A DNA stretch of 64,000 bases, taken from Branchiostoma floridae. Its lineage: Eukaryota > Chordata > Leptocardii > Amphioxiformes > Branchiostomatidae. Made by a program: the position numbers and the translations under genes. Positions 13,024-23,013 of the stretch are shown here, one piece after another; the stretch's first letter is position 1; every line of letters begins with the position of its first letter. The stretch lies in assembly GCF_000003815.2 (NCBI RefSeq), contig NC_049984.1:4044695-4108694 (forward strand). Direction: 5' to 3'. The notes beneath the pieces were generated by a model. The model made no database searches, was not told the origin of the DNA, and saw only the letters and a program-made list of their open reading frames with translations.

Positions 13024-14143
13024 TTCCACCAAAGATCTATATATAACATCAAGAAACATGCTAATAGTATTACACAAACCATACAAATGTGAAATCGCAT
13101 TGCACGCGCCTTGTTGATTACTGAAACGATCTCATTTACCAAAACTGGACTGACAAGGTTTTCTGTCCCTCTCATTACGTGTGTTGACGTGTGTTGTGTT
13201 GCAAGCCATGGGAACTAAGATCCCCTGGGGGTTTTCTGCGAACGGGTGGGGCTGGAGCGTATCACTATTAATTTGAGGGGGTGACAAGAAAATCATGCAA
13301 GAACTTTGGGGTATATTGAAACCATTGGTGTAACAGGTGTAAAACGTAACACTTCGCGGTATACTAGTATATGGCCTTAAGTTGATATAACAAATTTTAG
13401 AAAAATAAAACGTATAGGCCTTGGGCAAAAACGATCATTTCGTCAATGTCAGAAAATTTCAATTTCACAACATTTTACACGAAAATTTTTGTGACATTTT
13501 GACAATCTTTTTTAACATCTGTGTTGCATGCTAGTTAACTTGTATATGTTGCTCTGTGCGTCTGTCTGTCAGTGATGTGTAATGTTATATTTGTAAATCT
13601 TAATCTTTCTTCAAACAAATAAATGTAGACATATTGTTTGAAACAGGGAGGTTTGAAATCAGCCGTTTTCTACCGACATCCATAAGGTTAACCCCACATT
13701 GATCAGTCCAAATACTTCAGACAATAGCAAGTAAATATTCTATTTTTTTTGCCTATCTGTTGGTGGATCTATGGATTAGTACTTCTATAGAACGATTATC
13801 GTACATACATTGTTTACTTTGTTGTTTGAAACCTGTTGTAACCTGGCTACATCAACAATCCGACCGGTCCGACCGCTTCCGGCAGAAAGTGCTGGTTTGG
13901 TCACGCCCATTTCTGTGACGTATGGGTTGTCTCCTGGTAACCCCAGCTTGTGTTGCATGCGGTATAATATCCGTTGCTGCGGACGACGGCCTCACACGCT
14001 TGGAGTAGTCGACACCTTCCTCATACCCCGGTAGCGAAGTTTGAGGCTCCGTGAAACTTACTTAGATCGAACACTTGCCTGTCTCCAACCCATATTCGGA
14101 CTTTGCTTCTCAGGAATTCTATTACATCGGAATAACAAGAAAA

Positions 14144-17100
14144 ATGAGCGTTGCACCAGGTATGTTAACGCTATGTTTCACTTTCATTGAATCAACTTCT
14201 CTTTATCCTATAAAAAAGACTTGTTTGTGTAACAGAGCACGCTAAAGATGACATTTATTCAGCCGGTTACAGTGTAGAAGCTTGGGTGACGAGCTGTTCT
14301 ATGTCGGACATGATGACACTTGTTTCTTCAGTAACAGTTTGTCGGTGCCACGTGTGTTTCCTGTTAAGCAATTGTTACCTGTAAAAATGACAAGAATTCT
14401 ATTTGACAAGATATTTTTAAAAAAAGAAGCTATAATTATCGGAACAATTCACAAGCTAGAAGATTTGGAAGTAGAAATCTTGTTTGAAGCATGTTTAGTC
14501 TATGTACAGACAACTACGTGCCACTATGCATGTGGCCACCAGTTGTACCTTGTTGAGCATAAGTGTCCTGTTTTTATAGCGTTGTCGTATTTTAGACATA
14601 AACAGACCGTTTGTATGCTCGGTCAACAGATTTTGGCTTCGCTAAGAATGTAGTTTTCTAATTGCGACATGGAAACTTGGAATCCTCTGTGATTTTTAGT
14701 GGGCGTAACGAGTAATACAAATAACACTCTTTGTTCAGGCAGTGTCTTTCTAAGTATCCCGTTTCTTATACAGCAAGTACTTTTCTTTGTTTGTTATTTT
14801 CAGCAGACAAATATACTACGTTAACTGTGCACGTGTATAAAGTGTATGAATCTTTTTTTTCGTGATGTGTATATTTCGCAACCAAGGTTATTGTGAAGTA
14901 AGGCGAAAGCCGTGCACATGTACAAGGTCAGGAAAGGCGAAAGTATTTTTTTTGTCAAGCACAAACAGGTTCATTAATGAATTCCATGGTGTGGCCTCAA
15001 AACTGTTGACAGAAAACGAAAGAAGAAGCAGTAGCATCTTTGGAAATTAAGAAAAATGATACATGATAAAGTCGACAACGTGTTCGTTGTTTACCCGTCT
15101 CCTAGCAACAGAGACACCATGGGCAGGATCTTCGGTCAGAATGCAGCAGAAGCCTGACACAATTCTCTGATGTCCTGTTCTACACAATGACATCTACTGA
15201 GCTGTGAAATTGGACATAAGATATTTACCCACTGTCTGTGTACAGAAACCATTTCGCCATCATCCTGGCTTAGGCGGAGGATACATTTTTGTATGCGTAA
15301 GAAGAAAAAAAGAGGTCATCCTTTGGCAATTACAATCCCCCTAGACTTTGCGTGACAGGCCTTTGTACGGGTGGATTGACCTAGATAACTTCATTAACAT
15401 AATCACCACCAAGTCCCTAGCAACTACACAAACACGACATTGTATCTAGTTCATTTCTTATTTCTACATTTCTGTGAAGTCTAAAAGTGTCGGGAAGTTA
15501 CTATGCGCATTGTATACATAGGCGCCCAGTCACAGAATCACACAACTTGAGTAAAGCGCACAATCATCAACTTATAAAAGTGCGAGAGGATTACAAAACC
15601 AACGAAAGGACATGACAAGCTGAAGACATGTACATGTAATTGATCGATAATTATAGGCGTTACGAGTTCGAAATCTCCGGTTGCGCAGTGCGCTTCCCAA
15701 TTCCGAGGCAGAGAATGCACTGCATTGATCAAGTTGCTTACGTCAAACCCTTGTTGTGTACTATATTTAAACATTTGTTTCAAAACATCAGCACATCTCT
15801 TAAAAAATTCATACCATTAATCATAATCTCCAGCCAGATTTACTGGTACCGTGGCATAAGATACATCTAATGTCAAAGCTGGCCACTTAGTCAAACACCA
15901 GACTAATACAGTACGTGTATTACGAAAATAGTAAATTATCCGATAGACCCACAAGCACACAAATGTGGATTTAAAAAAAATGTATCAAATCGAAACCATT
16001 ATGCGACTCTGTTTTGTTTCTAATTGAGTCATGTTTGAGGAATGTTCATTAGTGTTGAATACAACCACTATTTTCCCCGGTGTCCTCTTCCACAAAATAC
16101 GTACACTATGACTACTATTTGCGAAACGTTGTCTTACTAACAATGACTAAATAACAATGATAATAGCACAATAACTTACACGTTTAACATCAATGAATAC
16201 TAGTAACGTTATCTAACAAGATTCCATATTTTCCAGGATACGACCAGCAGCCCGGCATGGTGCAGCCAGGTATGCCGCAGCAGCAGACAGTCGTGGTACG
16301 TCTTTTCCAGTTCAGTTCAGTTCAGTTCAGTTCGTCCTCATATGAGGTGCCCTTAAAGCCTGGGGCACAACCCGCCGTACGTGCAATTTGTCCGTACGTT
16401 TTTTGTGGAGGCCACGTCCGCCACGTATTCCTGAAAACGTTCAGTCTGTACATGGCAGGTGCGTCGCCCGTACTGGCACGTACGGAGGGCGATTCCGCAG
16501 CCCGAACGCAGAGAAAGTTCTGCATGCACTTAAATTTCTACGGCGTGTCTGCGTGCTCCCAAATCCGTGGGAATCGCCACGTGTTCGTACGGAGACGGTA
16601 CTTACCACTTACGGATACCAAAAGATTGCCCACGTTTTGGCACGTAGACAGCACGCACTTGCAAGTACGGCGGGTTGTGCCCCTAGCTTTACAATGTCTG
16701 ACCATGCGTTTCTATCATGCATGGCGGCTAGAAAGTTGTAGTCCTTTAAACCAACCTCCTCCTCCAAAACTTTCTTAAGTGTTAGGTTCGGTCGTCCCCT
16801 TTTTCTCTTTGCGTCAGGTTCCCAGAGGAGAACTTTGGCAGCCATCTCCTCATGACGTGCTACATGGCCAGCTAGGGCCACTCTTCTTTTCTGAATAGTT
16901 CTAGTGATCGGGGGAAGTCCATTGTACAGCTGTTGTTTTTCCGATGCGACTCTGCCAGGGTACATTCAGAGCATAACGAAGCAGACGGGTGTAGTTACCA
17001 TCCAGTTTCTTGGACAGAGACTTTTTCCAAACTTACTGCGTCTTAGGCCGGGTTCACACGTGCGAATGTATTCAAGTCTGTATGAGGTCCGTGAGGAAGC

Positions 17101-19605
17101 CTTAGCCTCTACGAGGCTCCACGGGTCACTGGAAAAATAACTGAAATTGGACAAAGACAGGCACATAACATATCAGAGTAGTTAGCTGTCTGCATCTGCA
17201 TCTGCATCTGCATCTGCATCTATATAGCCGGTATAACCGCCGTTTGGCGTAACACACCAGCTTCACAGGCACGCGGCGCGGCAGCAGCTGGTTATATTAC
17301 ACCGAACGACTCGTTACCCCTAACTTTTGCACATCTATCTGCAAGCGTTCTTTAAAACTACCGAGAGAAGATGCCCCTACTGTACTTGGTGATAACAAGT
17401 TCCACTCTACGATAGTTCTGGGAAAGTACGAATTTTTCAACACATCAATCCTAGGTTGGTAACTCTGGTATTTGAAGGCATGACTGTTTCTTGTTCTCTT
17501 TTGAGCTGGTATTAGATACATATCCGTTGGAAGCCATCTGTCCGAAGAGTATGGTTTGTGACAAGCCAACTCCGCTGGCATGTTATTTGGCAACATTTGT
17601 CTAATTTGTATTTTTTTCCAGCAAACTGTGGCTAAAACTTCGACACGGACCTCATAAGGACTTGAAAATATACGCACGTGTAAACCCACGTTTAGACTTT
17701 GATAAACGCACATCCTACACTTAGAAACAACCGTTGTAAGTTATGTTATTTGTAGACCTATGCAATCAGCTGTGCTGCCTATAGGACTGTGTAATGTACC
17801 GTCGCATTTTGAATAAATAAATAAATGAAGAAAAAAAAAGAAACAATATAAGAAAACCAAGAACAAGAGTGTAGAGGTCGTGCTTATTTAAAAACTGAGA
17901 ACTGGTTTCTTTGTATAACAACATACACTAAGTACAAGATGGTAGTCGAAAGATCAAATTGCCTCGCACAGTGTACAATACAGGAGGGCGCTTAAAAAGT
18001 CTGATATCTAAAGTTCAAAACTCTTGTTCGGAGTGCTTTTAACGTAAAACTCATCTGAATTATTCACGTTTTTCGAATCAAGTACAACATATTTTAAGGG
18101 ACATGATGCTACAAACAGATTAGTATACATCCCTAGATGTTAGAACTCCAATAATGCAAACATAGGCAAATATACCAAGGACTTCTTTGCTATTAGAAAA
18201 AATACCGAAACTAATGATTAGCCTACCCCGTTATATAATACTATGTCAAAGAATTATGTTAGCCCTTATTGTTATGTTAACTAGGATGTAAAGCTGTATC
18301 CTATACCTCTGTTTTGTACTTTGTGTAATAGTTGTTGCCACACTTTGTACCATGTACAATTGTCGCGCAATAAAGTTCTTTTTATGAAGACGTAAAAGAG
18401 AGAGAGAGAGGGAGATGGTTTATTTTGAAAACAAGGACAATGAAGTTTATTGTATATAACAATACAATACAATTCAAAGTATAAGATGGCAGTCCAAAGA
18501 CCAAATTGCCTCGCACAGTGTACAATACAGAAATGCGCTTAAGAAGTCCGATATATTAAGTTCAAAACTCTTGCTCGGAGCTAGTGCCTTTAATTACAAA
18601 CCCATCTGAAGACGTGTCCTCCTTCTCTCTCCAGGTTGGCGCCGCCCCACAGACGATGATCATCATGCAGGACTCGAAGCCTGACCCCGGAATCTGCATG
18701 GCCGTCTTCACCTGCCTCTGCTGCTTCTGTCCGATCGGACTCGCCTCTCTCATCTTCGCCTGCCAGGTCAGTATTCATCATTTATTTAGTATGCTTACCG
18801 TAGGCCAAAAAGCAACTGGATATGATTTGGAAACTTCCGAGGTTTCTAAATCATATCCAGTCGCTTGAGTAACTGTTTTTTGGCATATCTTATTACCTGG
18901 ATGTCTAATCTTCATCGACGCATGTTGATTTGATTATATGGATGACATCATATGGGGTACCAAAAACTGATGCGAACTGTGCGAAAAAAAGTTCCTTCAT
19001 TGGTCAGGAAGGTTGAACAAATGACTGAAGACACAGGGAATAGTATAGCGAACAATAGATTCTTCCAATGTCTGATTCTTCTAAAAAGATGGGCTCTACC
19101 TTTCACTACCATTGCCTAGACACAGTGAATAGTCCACTGTCCCAACGGTCTTAGAAAAGCGCTACTTTTTTTTTACATTCTCAGCTTCTGACCATTTTTT
19201 CCTATTTGCTTTTGAAAAGACGATGACAATGTGGCACTGCACTCAAGTTCTGTAACTTATTTTAACAGCGCCACATACACGATACAGACAGGTACCCATT
19301 TTTACACCCGGGTGAAGTGAGGCCTTTCCCAAGAGCACAACGTCGGGGGACACGGCGGGGATCGAACTAGCTCACGCCCGACACCACAATCTGACCATTG
19401 CTCTTTTTATTTCCGTCGCCAGGTGGACTCCAAGTGGGACGCAGGTGACAGGGAAGGCGCCAAAGCTGCGGCCCGGACGGCGGCTACCCTCTGGAAGGTG
19501 GCGCTGGGGATCGGCATTGCTGGAATCATCATCGCCGTCATCATGGTGCCCGTCTACCTGTTCGTCATCGTTCCCGCTCAGATTGTCGCGGCGATTAACG
19601 GCTAG
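14144..19605 (+). CDS. CD225 / dispanin-type two-pass membrane protein, short paralog (4 exons)
   Basis: Exons 14144-14159, 16237-16295, 18635-18766 and 19423-19605 splice with GT/AG and phases 1,0,0 to 129 aa. Start: ATG at 14144 with A at -3. The proline-rich N-terminus is only about 25 residues and lacks the GYAQQP array of its paralog, but exon 2 ends in the same PGMPQQQTVV sequence. Exon 3 encodes the first hydrophobic segment with CLCC (52-55). Exon 4 carries the conserved WDAGDREGAK loop, TM2 and a short AQIVAAING-type tail. The domain is CD225, as in IFITM/PRRT-type proteins: one re-entrant or membrane segment, a cytoplasmic loop and a C-terminal TM. Likely an endosomal or plasma membrane protein; the specific role is unknown. 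Divergently arranged with the minus-strand copy. Introns contain nested LINE/MITE insertions, one ending about 20 nt before exon 3. Confidence 0.88.
16355..16690. mobile_element. TIR element (AAAGCCTGGGGCACAACC ends) inserted in a LINE fragment
   Basis: Left end AAAGCCTGGGGCACAACCCG, right end CGGGTTGTGCCCCTAGCTTT (inverted with small mismatches). Interior rich in CCGTACG-like words, no transposase. LINE coding sequence resumes immediately at 16691, so the element appears to interrupt or abut it. Non-autonomous DNA transposon. Confidence 0.7.
16691..16965 (-). pseudogene. LINE reverse-transcriptase C-terminal fragment
   Basis: The minus-strand frame reads about 90 residues of the classic post-RT region of a non-LTR retrotransposon: LPPITRTIQKRRVALAGHVA, then a KRKRGRP basic patch, then DRNAWSDIV. 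It is truncated at both ends. The upstream boundary is eroded and the downstream boundary is the TIR element at 16690. Dead copy. Confidence 0.75.
17045..17705. mobile_element. TTCACACGTG palindromic MITE split by a LINE 3' end
   Basis: The left arm (17045-17188; GGTTCACACGTGCGAATG to 'gttagctgtc') and right arm (about 17545-17705; 'gaagagtatggtttgtgac' to ACGCACGTGTAAACC) match the intact element at 27663-27992. The LINE piece at 17189-17545 sits in the loop, so the LINE inserted into the MITE. Confidence 0.7.
17189..17545 (-). pseudogene. LINE 3' end with short-repeat tail
   Basis: On the minus strand a frame encodes the typical end of a non-LTR RT ORF: RTRNSHAFK, then YFPRTIVEWNLL, then SLGSFKERL, stopping near 17307. 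The 3' end is a TGCAGA-type tandem tail (17190-17222 read on plus as CTGCAT repeats). A related 3' end occurs at 43680-43925. Confidence 0.75.
17895..18612 (+). mobile_element. LINE 3' end flanked by a roughly 165-bp direct repeat
   Basis: 17895-18056 and about 18440-18612 are homologous ('caaattgcctcgcacagtgt' and 'ttcaaaactcttg' in both). Between them 18057-18392 matches the LINE 3' end at 33850-34220, ending GCGCAATAAAGTTCTT. The second copy of the repeat ends about 23 nt before exon 3 of the CD225 gene. Confidence 0.65.
18808..18960. repeat. Palindromic repeat, CATATCCAGTTGCTTGAGTA family
   Basis: Hairpin arms (CAACTGGATATGATTTGGAAA and complement, trimmed) flank a short loop at 18838-18845. 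The right portion recurs near 3565 and 44290, and the following 'gttgatttg..atggatgacatc' block recurs at 47597. Confidence 0.55.
19285..19395 (-). repeat. tRNA-SINE fragment just upstream of exon 4
   Basis: The stretch 'tacccatttttacacccggg', 'gtgaagtgaggcctttccca' and 'ggggatcgaactagctcacg' is a reversed SINE body with a B-box-like motif. It ends about 28 nt from the exon 4 acceptor at 19422. Confidence 0.5.
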
Positions 19606-19661
19606 CACCCCCTCCCCCTCTCCGCAACATGGCTCGCTCCAACTCTAACACCTCCGACGTC

Positions 19662-19806
19662 ATCTCCAAGTAGATCCTACGGTAGCATAATATACTATGA
19701 AAAGCTGGCAGAGGAGTGAAGCCGGACTAGGAGTGTGTATACTTCGGTGCCCGTCTGAATCTCTTTGGCCGACTATACTCGGCACCGTAGGATCTGCTTG
19801 GCGATT
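19662..19806. repeat. MITE (TCTCCAAGTAGATCCTA family) in the presumed 3' UTR
   Basis: TCTCCAAGTAGATCCTACGG at 19662 and CCGTAGGATCTGCTTGG near 19782-19800 are inverted. It begins 57 nt after the CD225 stop codon, so it is probably transcribed in the 3' UTR. Confidence 0.7.
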
Positions 19807-20094
19807 ATTCGGACGGGTTTACTGTACATTACATTGTGATGACGCTATGTTCACCTTTATCCGCGGGGTAACCTATATGCGTTGTATTAAGAAACAGGGG
19901 ATTTAGGGATGCCAAGTCGACGGACGGTGGTTTGAAACAGCAATGTTTTCAAAATGAAGCAGTTTTAAACCACGGCCCGTCAACGTGATAATAGTGATAT
20001 CCCTGGATACCATGGGTTTTTTTTTAAAGTAACGGAAATAGGTTACCCCTCGGATAAAGGTGAATTAGCGATACGGTCGTGCTGCAACAGCAGG

Positions 20095-20272
20095 TACCCG
20101 TCCAAGCAGAGGTTAGGCGCCGGATAATTTTTAATGCGTTTCAAGCTTTTGTATTGGGCTTTCTATTTTATCATCATTTTTGGTCCTACAGTCAAAAACG
20201 GAAATTATAACAAAATCGAAACGCCTAAAAGGCGTCAAAAAAAGCCGGAGCCTAACCTCTGCTTGGAGAGTA
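20095..20272. repeat. MITE, TACTCTCCAAGCAGAGG family
   Basis: Left TACCCGTCCAAGCAGAGGTT, right AACCTCTGCTTGGAGAGTA; arms pair through the centre near 20190. Confidence 0.7.
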
Positions 20273-21871
20273 ACTACAAAGGCTGGGATGTAAAAAGAAA
20301 ACGCAATATAATATAGCGTGGTCGAGTGTGTAATAGTTTTCCTCAGTAGTGCCGTCCATCCCTTGCAAATCTATAAGATGGAACAATCCGAATAGATATG
20401 TTTCTTGTCAACACTCCTTGGAACTTTTCTTCCACCATCACTCTTGTAAAGTGATGCACATATTGAGATTCCAGACATATAATCTCCTACCTCAAAACAA
20501 GATTATCCTTGGCTTCTAACTCTGAAATGTACAGTCAGTAACTGATGTACCCTGTTGACTAGCCATACACTACTTCGGTCTGTATTGCAAAGTTGTCACG
20601 TCTACTTTGAGAGCTTAAGCTTTATGACTTATAGAAATGTGTTGTGTATACGCACAGGAAGTCATTTGGTTTTGTCAAGCAAGTGTTAAAGAAGATCAAT
20701 GACGATTTTGTTAAAAATAGGCATTTTCTGGTTTTGATACTCAAAATCAGTCTGCACTGTGCATCAAACTTGAGTCTATCGTTTTATTATTGATGTAAAT
20801 ATGAATTTTAAGACGAAAGTCTTTCTCTTACTTCTTTCTAAATATTTTGGATACGGAGTTGTTGCCGATTTTATGTGAGTGTCAAAAATTAGGGTCACTA
20901 TAGCAACCACGCCTTCTATGTACCAATATTTGTCACATATATTTGTATGTACAGGACTCCAGGTGTTGATTCTTTTCTACCCAATTTTGTCATCAATAAA
21001 GGTGTTTGTAAAATCAAAGCAAACTATTTTTTTTCTCCTTTTTTTATTCATTAATCAACAAGAGTGGGTACAGGAGTAAGCGTGCACCGAGGTTATGCAC
21101 TTTAATACAAACAAGGCCAAGGGGTTAATATCAAGACAAGTTTATCTCTAGGAAATGAGAGTTGAAATTGACCAAAATGAATACGAGTACAATAGGCAAT
21201 AACACACAGCATCTAATAGGGGCACTCCATTATAGAATATAAGGTTAAATGCAGGGTCATATTTAGAAATGATAATTGTACATTGAGGTTTAGTATATAC
21301 GTCATCACGTCAGTCTTAGTTAAAGCGAGTGGTCTCTAAAATGAATATCCAAACGGACCCCACTCGGGTGTTTGAGGGTTAAATCAAGACATTTCTGTTT
21401 AGTTTCTTTGGAAAACAAGAGTAAATACCTGAATCGGATGTTTGTCTTGCTTGTTGCAATATTAGCTGAAGTCGCTATGTGTCACCGTTTCCACGTATGC
21501 CATACTATTAACTACTCGCGAATTGTTACAGACTAAAACAGGAATTTACTTAATGCTAAGGTCACATTTCCAATCAAGTGGGGAGTTGGTGCAGAGTGCC
21601 TTTCCAAGGACACAGCATTGGAGCACGTCAAGCGTTTGAACCCAGGATCTCTGGGCCAAACACTGTCACAATATATTATGTTACGTCGATGAAGGTTAGA
21701 CACCCAGGTCATGACGTCACGAGATAACGCGAAACATCAGTTACTCAAGCAGCTTTATATGTTTTTGAAAACGGTCAGACGTTTTACATAACATTCGTTA
21801 TCTTTCGTCAATGGCACTGAAATGATCTTGTTGAAGAGTAGGCTTTCTATACCATAATTATGAATTGATAT

Positions 21872-22007
21872 TCGTCTTCCGGGAGGGACGTAAAACGGGG
21901 GTCCCGTGCTCGAGGAGGTGCCTCGACCACGTTAAACAGCCTCATTACCCTCACTCTGGGTACCTAATGGCTGCAAAATACACCCGATATTATTATTATT
22001 ATTATAT
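21872..22007 (+). repeat. 5'-truncated 5S-derived SINE
   Basis: The body ('cgtcttccgggagggacgta', 'aaaacgggggtcccgtgctc', 'gaggaggtgcctcgaccacg') and a (TTA)n tail match, in the opposite orientation, the fuller copies at 35094-35363 and 53910-54180. The 5S head is missing. Confidence 0.7.
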
Positions 22008-23013
22008 GCAAAGGGTTGAAGGCAGCAAAGATATATTATTTGAATCACATTTTAGCTATTTCAACATAGGTTTTTTTCATCAAATGAACAGTTATGTGAC
22101 CTAGCAATTTGTCAAATGACCTTACATTTGGCTAGTCTAGATTGGGACTCAAAATCCTTGTTTTGAATTACCAAAAATCGGTGTTAAAAGGGAGTTACAA
22201 CACAGCACGACAAATTCATCAAACATTGGTCTACATTCTTGTGTAGCGTTTTGTCAAAACACACACAGTCACAGTTCACAGTTCGTAAAGGTGTCTTGAA
22301 TATCCATCTACTAACTCCGCAGTACTCAGACTCAATCTATCCGGTATGCAAGAATAACAAGTCTGCTCTATGCCATTTACCACTCGTGTGCGTGACAAAA
22401 TTTTCTACACAAGAATTAAAAACAGCCGACACAATATTGTGGTTACTTCAATGACAGTAACACAATGGCAATATACTGGACCAAAAGTTAGTCCGGAGAT
22501 TTCTCATCAATATCTTATAGCAAATGAGAAAATTTTAAGCCAAAAACGAGGTAAGCAACCCCTGTGGATAATGCATGGTTTCTTCAAAGACGTTATACAA
22601 CGGCTCCTCTTGAATATTCACGCACAGCTGACGCTTTGTGATTTGCGCGTTATAAATCTAAGCCGCGACGGCGTAAGATGATTTTACACTTTCACTTGAA
22701 AAATTCTTTTGAAAAGTGTCAACTTAATCTTGCAACGATAATGACAAAAAGAATACTTACATCCACACGTTTTACCACAATACACCATGTATATTATAAT
22801 ATCACAGGTCTCTGACGTCAAAGCAGCGATAACTCATAGTAAATTGAAAAATTCCTCCTAAACATAAAAAAGTGGCTGCTGTTGATGTTGCATGTTCATG
22901 ATGTGCCACATCCGATTTCTAGACAATTAGTGGGATCGGCTTTTTCGCACACGACAGAGCGGAGAAAGCGCATTTCGTGATCGGCATCAGATTGGGTGCG
23001 GTCCGAGTGCGAG

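Larger units (their letters stand above)
10003..14143. other. Intergenic region between the two divergent CD225 start codons
   Basis: The 4.1 kb between the ATGs at 10002 and 14144 should contain both promoters. No TATA box or other promoter element could be identified with confidence. The region holds three or more MITEs (11205, 12190, 12640) and a hairpin at 12988-13023. No gene was recognised. Confidence 0.5.
19606..23013. other. Intergenic: 3' flank of CD225 gene 2 and upstream of the NHL gene
   Basis: Contains the 3'-UTR MITE (19662-19806), a second MITE (20095-20272), AATAAA at 20995-21000 as a possible poly(A) signal, and a 5S-SINE tail (21872-22007). The remainder is AT-rich with no recognisable gene. 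Confidence 0.5.

Noticed and set aside
16257-16778. 173-aa plus-strand frame starting in CD225 exon 2
   Set aside because: It reads through the exon 2 donor into a TIR element and reversed LINE; only the first 39 nt are CD225 coding sequence.
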